From assembly GCA_963693365.1 (NCBI GenBank), contig CAVNZM010000006.1:1364001-1428000 (forward strand): a DNA stretch of 64,000 bases, read 5' to 3'. The DNA comes from Amoebidium appalachense. Lineage: Eukaryota > Ichthyosporea. A program made the position numbers and the translations under genes. The notes below the pieces were generated by a model. It did not search any database and was not told the origin of the DNA. It saw nothing but the letters and a program-made list of their open reading frames with translations. Positions 28,193 through 50,123 of this stretch are shown in pieces; position 1 is the stretch's first letter, and each line of letters begins with the position of its first letter.

Positions 28193-28602
28193 ACACACAC
28201 ACACAGAGCCAGATTCCAGGATACGACCCACACAGCATGTCTCTCCTGCACCCCTCCACCCACCTTTTACCCCATTCTCTGACGGTGAGAGTGGTGACTT
28301 TGCACGCACATTTAGTCTTTCGGGCACTGTGGGTAAAGGGCTGACTTTTGGTGGCGGCTGGCTGTTCCTACAAACATGAAGGGGATAAGTAATGACACTT
28401 ACTCCCTCTCCATCCCCCTCTCCCCCCTCTACCCCCGGACCCCTCTCTCTCCCCGGTGCCTCCCCCTCCCTCCCCCCCCCCCCCCCCCTCTCCCCCCCCT
28501 CCAAAAAAAAAAATGGAAACATTAGAAAGTTTCCTCCTCTCCCCCCCCCCCCCCCCCCCCCCCCCTTTTTTTTTACTTTTCTTTTTCTTTTTTTTTTTTT
28601 TT

Positions 28603-28644
<42 letters not shown>

Positions 28645-29447
28645 GAATGCGGAACACGGTACGAAGTACGCATACACGAAGAACACATGCAAAGGCAAAC
28701 ATTCAAGTATGCAACATAGCCATGCGCACAGTATGCGTCATAAGCAGAGCGAGTGGATATAAACTTGCATTGTCACCCAGTCACTTTGCACTGCTACATA
28801 TACTCCCTCCCGGGCATCATCTCAGCACCTACTTCTCCCGTTATTTTATTCTTTTCCCCCGTTCCTATAGAGTTCCACACATAATCGGTATAACTATTTG
28901 ACATTTATTATCCCTGTTGGGCAAGTGTCAGGGAAGGCGCTCTCCACAAGCCCACTATAAAAAATGCATAGCAGAAAACATTGGATTGTATGTCTGCTTC
29001 ACCACAAAAAAAGCTGAGCCGTTAACCGGGACAAGGGGGGATTGGGGGGGGAAGGGGGGGGGGGGGAGTAATTGCACCTCAACAGCTCGATGAAGAATGC
29101 ATAGTCCACAGGGCCAGCTGCCTCAGCATCAAACCTCTCATCCTGGGCCCAGTGTGTTAGTGTGCAGTCATAAATTACCCAAAAAACAATTTGCAAAAAA
29201 GTGGCAAGCCAGTGGAACCTGTCCCCAAAAACAGAAAAAGAAGAAGAATGGGTATCTATTTAAAAACCCAATCAACCCAAAGGAGGTTCCAACACCTAAC
29301 AGGTGTGTCAAAAAAGATGAATGCGAAGAGTATTGGGGGCGGGTGGTGAGGGGGCGGGGGTGGGGGTGGCACTGGGGTGGGCTGGGCTGGGGTGTGGTGT
29401 GTGTGTGTGTGTGTGCCACGGTGGTGGTGGTGGTGGTGGTGGTGTGG

Positions 29448-29480
<33 letters not shown>

Positions 29481-30186
29481 ACCTTCAGACAGAAAGTGAA
29501 GTCTATGGGCCGCAACACGTCCACCAGGGTGATCATCACCTGCCCATCCTCACTGCGCAGCAACGAGTGTGGCTGGTAGTACTTCCTGCACAACATGGGG
29601 GGGGGGGGGGGGGGGGGGGGGGGGGAAGGGAGAGGGGATGGGTGGGTGGGTGGGGGAGGGGAACGAAGATGGGAAAGGAGAACAGCCATATGTCAGTCAT
29701 CTGTAGACACAGCAACCCCACCACCAATCTGTATTCCAAGTGGGTGCATGGAAAACCGATACAGATTTTAAAGTATATATCGAAAGATTACATTTGGCGG
29801 TGTGTCTGCAGCTGCCCCTAAGTATTGGTCCAAGAGCCCTCGTCTTCAACGGTGCATCTTGTCTCGTCATCCACCCACAATACACAGCCCGACTGCCTAA
29901 CCCACCCCCAGCTTCGTGTTACTGGTATCCAGAGGTACTAAGCTAGGCGTGGGTGTTGTAGGTGTAGGCACGTGTTTGTATTTTTCAGGTCGGGTTGTCA
30001 TTGTGTGTGGGGAGAGGGGATGAATTGTTATTGTGTGTGGCGTAAGGGGAAGGGAGGGAGGGGTGGAGAGGGGGGGCGCAGGGGGATATATGTGTTTATG
30101 TGGTGCATGTGTGTGTGCGTGCGTGTGAGTGCATGTCTGTGCGGTCTGTGGGTGTTTGTGGTTTGTGGATGTGTTGACGATGGTTT

Positions 30187-30243
<57 letters not shown>

Positions 30244-31373
30244 GGCGGCGGGCAAGTGTGCACGCGTGCACTCACTCCACACTCTAAACGTGTATGCGAG
30301 CATGCACAAATCAGTTAGTGGAAGATGGGTGTCAATCGAGCCCAATTGCACGGGTTAGTGTTTGTTGCACATCCACAAGGCCTGGCTTCATGTGAACTAA
30401 AGCTAATGCACCAACAGCAAATGATGGCCCCTACAAAGAAAAACCATCGCAGTTCGGATGGATGTGCCATGCATGTTTGGTGCACATGTGCGTAATTATA
30501 GAACCACCCCCAGTAGTTAAAGAAACACGCATACCGGGTAGCGTTCTCATCCGTGCGTGCCATTATAATGTAGTCCCCCAGCTTCTTCTCCATCAGTGCA
30601 AGTCGTAGCCAGGCCTGGCCCCTAGCCCTAGGTGTCATCAGATCCGCCATGTTTCTGATGGTCTCACGGCAGCTATCTTTAATGTCTGGGTTGACTTCGT
30701 CTATGTAGCCTGCAGAAGGGGGAGGGGGAGGGTGGGGGAGGGGAGGGGAGGGGAGGGGAGGTAAGGAGAGGGGAAGGTGGGGGGAGGAGGAGGAGATGGT
30801 GGTGGTGGTTGTGGTGGTTGGGGGATAGGGGGGGGGGAGGGGGGGAGGGAGAGTCAGAATGTTGTATATAGTACTAGGTATCAAGGTACACCACGAAAAT
30901 ACGGTGCAGGAAATATAAGCGTCCGCTTGAACAGAGACAGACGGAGGGTGAGCAACATCATCAGGGGAACACAAAGGGCGATGGAGGGGGGGGGAGGGGG
31001 GTATATGAGGCTGTTATGCATCTATAGGTGGGTTATAACCCCCCCCCCCCCCCCCATCCCTCCAACACCTCCCCCCACCCCCCCCCCCCCCTTCGCTCCC
31101 AAACATTGCGTTCCAAGGATGTTTCCGAAGGTCCCCCCTTCCTCCCCCCCCCCCCCCCAAAAAAAAAAAAAAAAAAAAAAAAAAAGGGAACCACCCATTC
31201 TCACTCTCTGCCCGTAAGTCAGTGTCTCTAACCCCTCCCCTCCCCCTCCCCCCCCCCTTCGACCGCCCCAGCCATCCACCGACCCTTACCATCTCCCCCC
31301 TCCCTGCCCCCATCCCCCCCAAAAAACCCCGACTCCATCCTTTCTTACTCTCCGCCCCCGTAAGTCAATGTCT

Positions 31374-31405
<32 letters not shown>

Positions 31406-32288
31406 AAAACCCCTTTTCCCCCCCTCTCCCCACCCCCCTCAACCGCCCCGACCATCCACCAACTACTACCATCTTCCCATCCCCTCCCCCCCCCCCTTCC
31501 CCCCAACCCCGGCTTCATCCTTTCTCACTCTCCGCCCCCGTAAGTCAGTGTCTCTTACCCCCCCTCCCCCCCCGTGCGCCCCGCCACGCCCCTCCCCCCT
31601 TGTGCCCCCTCCCCCCCCCCCCCCCCCCTCCCAACCCTTAAACCGCCCCACCCATCCACCGACTCCAACCAACACCCGACCCCTACCATCTCCCCCCCCC
31701 CCCCTCCCCCTCTTTCCCCCCCCCCCCCCCCCCCCCCCCGGACGCCGACCCCTCCAACGATACTTTCCCCCCCCCCTCCCCCCGACCTGAAAACAAGAAT
31801 AAAAGAAGAAAAGGAAACAGAGGTAAAAGTAGAAGATGATGCACAACCATAAGTCCTTTAGCTGGAGAGCAGAATGCAACCCTCACCCCAAAAGGATGCT
31901 GCGTGCTGTGTGTCCCTTGGTACTCTCCCAAACACACTCGAGACAGACACCCGCTGCGGCCTGGCCAGGTCTGGCTGCAGGCCATGGCACAGACAGGCAT
32001 CGAGTATGCGACACAGGTGGGGTAGAAGTTCGTTGTCTTCACTCGCTGCACCGCCCTGTACCTGCTCCACTAGCTGGTGCACACACACTGGATGCGTGAG
32101 AGATGGGAGGTGCGCAAGGGTTGTGTGTGTGTGCGTTTAAGGGGTGGAGCAGGGGTTGAAGGAGGGAGGAGGAGGGGGTTGTGTGAATGTGAATGTGTGT
32201 GTACATGTGTGTGTGCGTGTGTGCGTGTGTGCGTGTGTGCGTGTGTGCGTATGTGCGTGCGTGTGTGCGTGCGTGTGTGCATGCGTGC

Positions 32289-32350
<62 letters not shown>

Positions 32351-32937
32351 CGCGCTTGTGTTTTCTGTGTGTAAGGGAAAAAAGGAGCAGGACCAAAGTC
32401 ACGTTGGGTTAAAAGTAGCACTCGTGCAAGCACGTCACGGATTCTAGGCACGTGCTCCCATATTTGGCCATGGCAGTGTGTGTGTGTGTGGTGTGTGGGT
32501 GTGTGTGGTTGAGTACTGGGTGATGGTGATGGTGGTGGTGATGGTGGTGTGTATGCGTGTTGGGGGGGGGGGGGGGGGGGGGGGGAGGGGGGAAGCCTGC
32601 AAAGCAACTCTCAAGCAAAAGTTCTATAATAATTCGCGCAGGTCAGATTGACAGTCATGAAGAACATTAATAATCAAAACAACAGAAGTCTTACAAATCC
32701 TCTCACGCCTGCAGTTTTGGTTGCAGTTTGAGTATCCAATGCACCCAACCATCAAATGTGGGAGCTGGAAAAACACCCGCATATACGGTATTTGCTCATT
32801 ATGAAGCTGAGTACGAATTAAGTAAGCTTTTGCTGGTATGTACCTGTACCACTACCTGCCTCCTTTTTGCTTTAACACCCACCTCGAAGTGCGGCTAGCA
32901 GGTTCCTTCTTTCCACACCGGCCTTGGCTTCGTCCAT
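23074..32937 (-). CDS. RUN-domain protein, RUFY-like, with C-terminal coiled coil
   Basis: RUN/RUFY-type proteins are adaptors that bind small GTPases and motors on endosomes. Exons 32937-32883, 32087-31938, 30709-30535, 29585-29483, 29142-29078 and 28367-28271 join in phase to 215 codons starting [18 protein letters not shown]. The RUN domain (about residues 10-175) shows [18 protein letters not shown], then [50 protein letters not shown] and [13 protein letters not shown], matching RUFY order. A proline/serine linker follows. Later exons are 27586-27518, 27090-26978, 25551-25444 and 23163-23074, with coiled-coil heptads ([38 protein letters not shown]). The join from 28271 to 27586 is out of phase, so at least one exon is missing there. 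No FYVE zinc finger or stop codon was found, so the 3' end is unresolved. The 23163-23074 exon is the least certain member. Confidence 0.82.
23540..23700 (+). repeat. degenerate CA/CG (CRCA)n tract
   Basis: A run of CGCACA/CACACG units within the 3' part of the RUN gene. The RTRTRT/HAHA open frames in it are not genes. Confidence 0.85.
24120..24180. repeat. 47-bp perfect palindrome with flanking 8-bp direct repeats
   Basis: Bases 24127-24173 are a perfect inverted repeat: 23-bp arms (CCAAGGCCTCCTAAATAGCA...) around one central base. GTTGCCAC occurs directly on both sides (24120-24127 and 24173-24180). A second small palindrome, GTGAGCCAC-A-GTGGCTCAC, lies at 24199-24217. The arrangement resembles a minimal fold-back element with an 8-bp target duplication, inside the RUN gene's 3' introns. 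Confidence 0.85.
25720..26430 (+). repeat. GGT/GT and poly-G blocks with C-rich tail
   Basis: GGTGG repeats (25710-25765), poly-G at about 25776-25806, 25985-26009 and 26256-26304, and then C-rich sequence to about 26410. It fills the intron between RUN-gene exons at 26978 and 25551, apart from unique sequence at about 25810-25940 and 26010-26190. Confidence 0.85.
26437..26563 (-). repeat. dispersed ~110-bp repeat, copy 2
   Basis: Read on the - strand it starts CCCTGAGGATGGGCTCTGCT and ends CGTACCGTGTTCCGCATTC, followed by C-rich sequence. Nearly identical to copy 3 over the shared part, so the two are recent relatives. Confidence 0.8.
27798..28181 (+). repeat. 192-bp tandem duplication, units essentially identical
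   Basis: Unit 1 begins at 27798 and unit 2 at 27990 (both GACCAACCATGCAGATAAAT). About 170 bases match without a difference up to the terminal poly-C, which differs in length. It lies in the intron between RUN exons ending at 28271 and starting at 27586. Confidence 0.93.
28642..28750 (-). repeat. dispersed ~110-bp repeat, copy 3
   Basis: Same as copy 2 but lacking the first dozen bases (starts at GCTCTGCTTATGACGC). On the - strand it is followed by about 25 C and about 25 A, the same (C)n(A)n tail as copy 1. Confidence 0.8.
31198..31760 (+). repeat. C-rich tandem repeat, ~145-180-bp unit, three copies
   Basis: The segment GTAAGTCARTGTCT recurs at 31214, 31360 and 31540. Each copy is followed by poly-C and a CCRNCCATCCACC block (near 31269, 31450 and 31646). 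The units differ mainly in poly-C length. It lies in intron 2 of the RUN gene, so the RNA would be G-rich. Confidence 0.75.
32155..32355 (+). repeat. (GT)n/(GTGC)n tract
   Basis: Interrupted GTGTGC repeats followed by a pure GT core at about 32290-32341 and (GC)n. It lies in the first intron of the RUN gene. Confidence 0.9.
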
Positions 32938-33056
32938 GTTTGCAGGTGCATAAAGTGAACCTTCAGTGACATCGGCGAAACAGTAAGGAGTTGTTTTTGA
33001 ATAAATAAAAACCCTCTTGAACGAAGAAAGGGCTAGAAGATGTTTTTTTTTTTTTT

Positions 33057-33087
<31 letters not shown>

Positions 33088-34297
33088 GGGGCAGGAGGCA
33101 AGGTCACAGGAGAAAGGGGATCTTATCCAAACTCGTTCGAAAACTCTGGAAAGTAGCCGGTCAGGTTCAAGGCTTGAGCAACTGCAGCTAGCATTGATTG
33201 GTTATGCAGGTATAGTTATGCTTGAGCGTGGGATTGTGGCACTCAAATGAAAAGGAAACAACAAGGTCATCAGCTGTGCAGGCGATAAATACTGTCGGCA
33301 TGGCACTTGGAAAACTTGGGTTTCACAACTTATGAAGTCCTTGATACTGTGACAAGTGCTGTGATAAATGGTGTACAGTCTTGACAAGGCCTCCTGGAGG
33401 GCCTTGTACTGGTGACGTCATGGTAATGTAAACCAATGGATTTACTCTGATAAGATATTCCCGCCCAAGAAGCGTGGAGACGCACGCTGTAGACTACATG
33501 CATGCCCGATTGTAATGTGGAAGCTGTATAGAATACAGGATTGATCTTATGTAATAACAAAAAAAAAAAGAAATATAGTCATATGAGAAATCAACCACCT
33601 GCAGGTAGCTCCTGCCGGCCCCAGTTATTGTTAAGTATGCGGTCAGTACACATGCATACGTCACATGTTGCTGGCAATGATGACGTAACTGTATTTTCCT
33701 GCCGAGCCGGGTCAACTTTCGGTTCATCTAACGTGTGCCTTGATTCGAACCGCTACGTTCTGATTATTCAAACTTCACCAAGTTCAGAAGTTGGCGACAG
33801 CTGGGCCTACTGTACAGATAGAGACAGAGCGGGGCGAGGAGTGAACTGAGCATATACAAGCGTTCTAACATCTGACCTTTCAGAGGCTAATTTGTGTAGT
33901 GGAGCTGCATAAGAACAGCCCGTAAAGTAGTATGCGCCAGTATCTCCTTCTGAAACTCGACCTTTTTTGATATTTCTCAGAGACATAAGTTGTTGTGCTT
34001 GCCAACATTAAAAGATTAGCGCTCAATCCAAGCATACATATCCACGTGTATGTGAGAATCTCCAGCCAACTCGGCTGAACATCGTTGCCTTTGCGCCTGT
34101 GGTCCAACTTTTTCGTTTCATAGTCGGTTCAGGCACAACTGTTTGGCATCGACCCATTTCCTCACTTGGCTTGTACCCAAGCAAAGACACGAAGGCTTTA
34201 AGGGCCAGGGTACTCTTATTTTTTTCTTCCGTTCGATAGACACTAGCACACTTGGGGTGGTGGCTTGAAGGTACCAGGTACATGTGGAGGAGGAAAG
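32938..34297. other. intergenic region between divergent RUN gene and CNOT10
   Basis: The two start codons are 1.36 kb apart in opposite directions, so this region holds both promoters. It contains a (T)n(G)n composite at 33043-33091. The rest (33,100-34,290) is unique sequence without long repeats, the longest repeat-free stretch in the left half. An ACAAGGCC...GGCCTTGT inverted repeat lies at about 33383-33406. No TATA box was clear. Confidence 0.5.
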
Positions 34298-45196
<10,899 letters not shown>

Positions 45197-45571
45197 ATAG
45201 TGTGGGTGTACTGCACGCTGGCCGTGCGGTTAAATGTGTTTTAAAATTTAATGTGTGTGTGATTGGCGGTTTGATGATTTGATGAGGGACTGAAGTCACT
45301 GACACTACCAGAAAATGCCGTGCGCAGGGGGACAGTTTAGTTGACTAAGGCTTCTTTTTCCTTTGTTTCGTTTGCTTTTTCCTTTTTGCTTTTCTTTATT
45401 TATTGTGGTCGGTGTGTTTGGCATGTAGGAATACACGTCGACTTTGATCCCATCACAAGTGGCAACTTGCAACGGCTTTTTTTGCCGATATATTTGTGAT
45501 ACGTCGTTTCATTCCTGGTTGGTGTAGTTATGTTAAGGTATAGAGTACAGGTGTAAGGGGGAAGGGCGGTT

Positions 45572-45592
45572 AAGGTGGCCTGGGGCCACCTT
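45572..45592 (+). other. conserved hairpin downstream of CNOT10
   Basis: AAGGTGGCC-TGG-GGCCACCTT, a 9-bp stem with a 3-nt loop, about 380 bases after the stop. It is retained exactly in the duplicated copy (55584-55604). It may be a 3' UTR or 3'-end processing structure, or simply unchanged since duplication. Confidence 0.55.
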
Positions 45593-45719
45593 GTAGGTCC
45601 CCGTGTGACATGCAGACGGTGTGGTGTATTGTATCTATCTGCTGCAGTAAATGTGCACCACAATTCAACATAAGCATGTTTGGTATTGGTGTGGTTAATA
45701 ATGTCATCTACTACACGAC

Positions 45720-45951
45720 CATGAGCTAGCTAGAACCACAAAAGCCGGCCGACGACAACACGCCAGCAACTACAAACAAGATAACAGAAACAAAGCAAAC
45801 TTTGAAAACCGTTACGGAGGTGGGGAGGGGTATACGTATTATATATAGAATTCGACTCTCTGGCCTTTAGTAAAAGCAAGTCCGTACGTTTTGCAGTGGG
45901 CGCCAAGGAAATTGGAAAGTTTTGGGGGTCTAACTGGCAGTCTGCGGTAGA

Positions 45952-45989
<38 letters not shown>

Positions 45990-46318
45990 TCCTCTGGACG
46001 CCCCGCGAGCGGACATATATTTATAATATTATATTCAGGAAGTCCGAAGGCCTGGTCAACACCGTTCATACTTGTGCACCGTGTTCCGTGAGCTACTATG
46101 ATGTATATCACGGGCGAGTCTCATCATAAGAAACGTAAACGTTGGACTACAGAGGCTACGGATTTTCCGCCGGCGGCTTGTTTTTTATTGTTTTCTAAAA
46201 CTTTTTTTTCTTGATAATGACATGACATAATCCAATAAACCAGAGGCAATACTCCAATTGCAACCCTTTGTGGTCCTATCCGAATCCATAGTACAACTTT
46301 AATATTACATTTAATCCC

Positions 46319-46349
<31 letters not shown>

Positions 46350-46372
46350 ACACTGACACACACACGTGCACC

Positions 46373-46429
<57 letters not shown>

Positions 46430-46628
46430 GGCTACCGGCAAAGTTAACAACTGGTGCACATGCATACACAAATCTACATGAACAACCTGCACCTATCAAG
46501 TTCTATGTAGTATGGCATATCAATGCTGCTCAAATTCTGAATTCTGCTCCTGCTATAATCAATTGTGTGCAAGCTCTGAAAGCACCCCCCTCTCGCCCCC
46601 CGTCCCTGCCCCTCCCCTCCCCCCCCCC

Positions 46629-46668
<40 letters not shown>

Positions 46669-47006
46669 AAATACACACACACACACATCAAAACCAACAC
46701 CCTTCATACAGCTCAAACCAGGGCCCCACCCCCTCCCCCCGGCTCCCTCCCCCATCGCCTCCTCCACAGGGGAGCTCTATCCACTTAGCCTTCCGTGTGC
46801 TACATAGTAATTTCACAAAACATATCTTCTAGGTTTGGATTTCTGAAGAGATTCGGTACTTTTCAGTGAAGATGGCTAGATGAGCGAGATTTAGAACCCA
46901 ACCGATTCTTATCAAGTGCTATTCACTATGCTTATTGAGACTAAGCAGACACGCAACCACCAGCGTATCAAAACGGAAAGAATACTATGTGGTGGAATTA
47001 GAAATC
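45720..47006. other. spacer between CNOT10 and the F-box/LRR gene
   Basis: Contains poly-C at about 45952-45986, 46316-46335, 46374-46425 and 46619-46666, plus CA runs. Bases 46040-46110 and 46880-46945 align with copy B. No coding exon was recognised. Confidence 0.5.
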
Positions 47007-48368
47007 CTAGAGGCCCCAAATATCCTTCTTGTCAGACTGGCGCACACCAAAGCTCTTTGCCGCAATTTTTCCGCATCCTCTGAATTTTACCATTCTCAAC
47101 ATGGGTAGTTTTTTGAGAACACTCACATCACTAAAGAGGTTGTTGTGTTTAAACTCCAACTCTACCAGCCTCGTGCACGCTGTCAGGCACGAAATGTCGG
47201 AAACCTTTGGCATGACCCTAAGCCGCAACACACGTAAATTGGTACATTTGGCCATGGGGGTGATGTCGTGTGTCTCCCTTGCTTCTATCTGCAGATGTGT
47301 AAGTTGTGAGCACTCACTCAGGACCGAAATATCTTCAAGACCTAAGACGTAGAAGTTGAGGTGGCGCAGGGGTAAAAGGCACAACCGTAAGGGGCCAAGC
47401 GTTTCGTATCTTATCTTGGTGGACTTAAGTATCAGTTTCGTCAGTGTGGTACAGTGTGTGACAGGGGTGATATCTCTCCCGCCTAACAACGAACACGTGA
47501 GCGTGGATACGTGGAGAGGAAACTCAGTTTGTCGGACATGTCGTCGCTCGTCGAATCGGAGGCGGGTGATTGGGAAGGAGAATAAATCCTTGGGCATACT
47601 GCTCACCACGGCTTTCAACTCCGCCAGACGTGTTAACGTTGTCACTACGTTGCGTAGACTGTTGCCCCAGGTCATGGTTCGCAGGGACGTTAGCTGTGTG
47701 CATGTCTGAATGTGGTGTGTGTCTGTGGTGCTCATTGCACCAGCAAACAAGAGTTTGCGCAGTTTCGGAAGTTTCGGTAGCACCGCTAGGCCCTTGACGT
47801 TTCCCTCTTCATCCTCGAGAAACTCCAACCTTGTCTCCGTTAGGTTGGTGCACGTGCTCAAAGGGGTGATGTCCACATCTTTGTCCGAATCAGGGAAACT
47901 GATGTGTAGCACTTGAAGTTGTGGTGCTTTTTGTGCGATGATTTGTTGCTTGATGCGTTCCTCTCCATCTTCGACTCTTAGTCTCTGTAAGCGCCTACAG
48001 TTTGACAGAATGTGTGTGAATGCATCTGCTTGTTTCTGTGTCGTGCCTCCAGCAAACGAAACGAGTGCACGTAGCGTCTAGTAACTGCCTCACCCCATGC
48101 TCACCCCAGCAACGGTAAATTTGGCTCCGGGGGAGAGTGTGCCGCAATGGGGGATTAAAAGTGCCATGTTTTTCCATGCATGGCACACCAAGGTGCACGC
48201 ACACCGTTCTTTGTAGGTGAGATACGAAAAGATGCCTTCTACGATTTCTCGGTCCAACATCTCTACGGTAAGATGTATGGGGTCCTCTGCTTTAGAGTGT
48301 TGGGAGTCCTCTACAGTTAAAATTTTAGGGTCCTCGATACTCTCATCAACGGCAAATACGGACTCCAT
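47007..48368 (-). CDS. F-box and leucine-rich-repeat protein, frame crossed by a 27-nt GT...AG segment with two stops
   Basis: F-box/LRR proteins usually act as substrate receptors of SCF ubiquitin ligases. One reading frame runs from ATG at 48368 (MESVFAVDESIEDP) to the stop at 47009-47007, 454 codons, interrupted only by TGA (48092-48090) and TAG (48080-48078). Both lie inside 48104-48078, a 27-nt stretch that begins GTGAGC and ends TACTAG and keeps the frame if removed. The N-terminal part has an F-box-like motif (EMLDREIVEGIFSYLTYKER, then LVCHAWKNMALLI). The rest holds about seven LRRs on the pattern DITPLxxCTxLxxLxL (DITPLSTCTNL, DITPVTHCTTL, DISVLSECSQL, DITPMAKCTNL, DISCLTACTRL, DVSVLKKLPML). 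Either an ultra-short intron or a nonsense-damaged copy. Otherwise intronless, and absent from duplicate copy B. Confidence 0.66.
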
Positions 48369-48998
48369 AGTGCTGGGTGTGAGATTGATTGTATAGGCAA
48401 TGTTTAGAGAACCTGAGCCTACATATATATACCTTTGCCAAACGGTTGGCCCCACTGAGTGCAGTGAGCGCAGCTCTCAGTGACTCACTGGCAACAGTCA
48501 CCCTCACGTGGGCTGCCACATTGCAAGGCTGTGCCGCTGTGGCAACCACCCGCCATTCAGATAACCGAACGTTTAGCCAAATATGGGGAAGCCACATGCA
48601 TTCCAGCAATTTTTTCGGATGTGAAGTTGTGCTTTGCAATTTGCAAAATTTCAGCAAATCGTCCGCCCCACACGCGGGCAGTTGAACTTCCGAGATAGAG
48701 TCTCAAGTTAAACTCCATGTAATACCTATGCGAATGCACATATCTACTGTTTTCAAAACTTCAGACGTTTACCTTTTACTACGCACAATTGCTATTGTTC
48801 TGCATCAAATAAAGGTGAAAAAGTCGGTGCCTCCTTTCAAGCTATTTTTATTTATCATTGGAATGTGATGCGTGCGTAGCCAACCAGGTGACTGCATCGA
48901 TGAGCCACCCTTCGCCGAGCTTGGCCAAGCAAGATCCGAGCCCGGCGGAGCCGATCTGCGGCGATCGCGGCCAACAGCCAACCCTTGGGTCAGCTGCA

Positions 48999-49004
48999 TA
49001 TAAA
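48999..49004 (+). promoter_or_regulatory. TATA box, copy A
   Basis: GCATATAAACACAG lies 204 bases before the ATG at 49203. The element and its surroundings, including CCAACAGCCAACCCTTGGG upstream, are conserved in copy B (59020-59025). A pyrimidine-rich stretch ending in CGCAG at 49170 suggests a 5' UTR intron. Confidence 0.6.
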
Positions 49005-49202
49005 CACAGCCACCAAGAACACAAGAGACACACAACAGCAGCTCTAAGAAGAAGATAAACAAACACAATCCAAACACAATCTGACAATAGTGAAAACGCA
49101 TCACTACTTTTCTACTTCAAGCTATTCTGAATTTAAAGCAATATATATACACAGCTTCACATTTTCGCAGGCATTTGAAACCCAAACACACCGTTGAACA
49201 AT

Positions 49203-50123
49203 ATGGCGTCTATCCTCGCCACCGGTTCCAGCGGTGCCCTTGGTGCACACGGTTTCGAGCTGTCACGCAACGTCTGCGCTGCCCTTTCCACCGGGGTGCG
49301 TGCAGCCATGGCACGTCGAGCAGGCACCCAGGTAGCCAACGCAACAAGTGTTCTACGGACCAGCCGTGGCCTGCACACTTCTCCTCCACGTCTTCACTGG
49401 TGCAAGAACTGGTGCCCTCCCCCTCCTCCCCCACCGCCCGGTGCTGCACCTACGGCAGCAGAGACTCTGGCCAACGGGGCGGCGGCCGGCTACAAGGGCC
49501 ACTACAACCACTATCATTGGTGGTACGCCAACCAGCACAACACTGGCGGCAGGCGCCGCTTCCGCCTGATTCCCATCCTGGCAACAATCGGGGGCTTGTG
49601 GGCCATATGTGAATACAAGTCACTCAAGAAGGAGTTCAGGCGCTACCGCAACGGTGCTGAGGCCGAGATTGAACAACTGAAGGTCGAGGCTGCCAGCGTC
49701 ATGGAGACGGCCCGTGCATACCAGAAGGCCCTGCGCAGTGACGGGGACATTCTCAAGAGGTTTTCCAGCCGTGTGGAATCGAGTGTGAGTGCATTGGAGA
49801 ATAAGCAGGTCACATGGGACACCGTCGTGGCTGAGCTCAAGCAGGCCGTTCATGATGTACACAATGACGTCATGGCCCACGCCCCTCTGCCCCCTCCGCG
49901 TGTTTCCCAGCCCACGTCCCAATCTAATGTCCTCCACCACCACCCCCATCGCATAAACGCCGCCGACAGCACTGTGGCACACAACGAGCAATTCTCTGAG
50001 GACCGTGACACCACCGCAAATAGCCGCGGCTTCCACCGTCATTGGCACCACCATCGTCGCGAATGGGACAACCGCTCAGACCGACCGGAGGATTATGGCC
50101 GTGAGGGCAGGCGGGGAGATTGA
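49203..50123 (+). CDS. mitochondrial-type membrane/coiled-coil protein, copy A (ends at TGA)
   Basis: An intact 306-aa frame from ATG (context ACAATATGGCG) to TGA at 50121-50123, no intron needed. The N terminus is alanine/arginine-rich without early acids (ARRAGTQVANATSVLRTSRG, then LHTSPPR), typical of a mitochondrial presequence. A proline run follows, then a glycine/tyrosine/histidine segment, one membrane span (FRLIPILATIGGLWAICEY, about residues 119-137), and a helical stretch rich in charged residues (EIEQLKVEAASVMETARAYQ, SALENKQVTW, VVAELKQAVHDVHNDVMAHA). The tail is rich in His/Arg and Asp. I do not recognise the family; localisation is inference. The same frame continues open after the TGA, and a 66-nt GT...AG segment (50101-50166) would remove the stop. 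Confidence 0.75.
   Translation: MASILATGSSGALGAHGFELSRNVCAALSTGVRAAMARRAGTQVANATSVLRTSRGLHTSPPRLHWCKNWCPPPPPPPPGAAPTAAETLANGAAAGYKGHYNHYHWWYANQHNTGGRRRFRLIPILATIGGLWAICEYKSLKKEFRRYRNGAEAEIEQLKVEAASVMETARAYQKALRSDGDILKRFSSRVESSVSALENKQVTWDTVVAELKQAVHDVHNDVMAHAPLPPPRVSQPTSQSNVLHHHPHRINAADSTVAHNEQFSEDRDTTANSRGFHRHWHHHRREWDNRSDRPEDYGREGRRGD

Noticed and set aside
49210-50054. Several - strand frames of 65-145 codons over the mitochondrial-type gene.
   Set aside because: Antisense shadows of a codon-structured + strand gene; the same shadows appear in copy B.
50121-50123. Selenocysteine at the conserved TGA.
   Set aside because: No SECIS-like hairpin was recognised in the 3' region and the flanking residues show no redox motif. 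A 66-nt intron or read-through explains it more simply.
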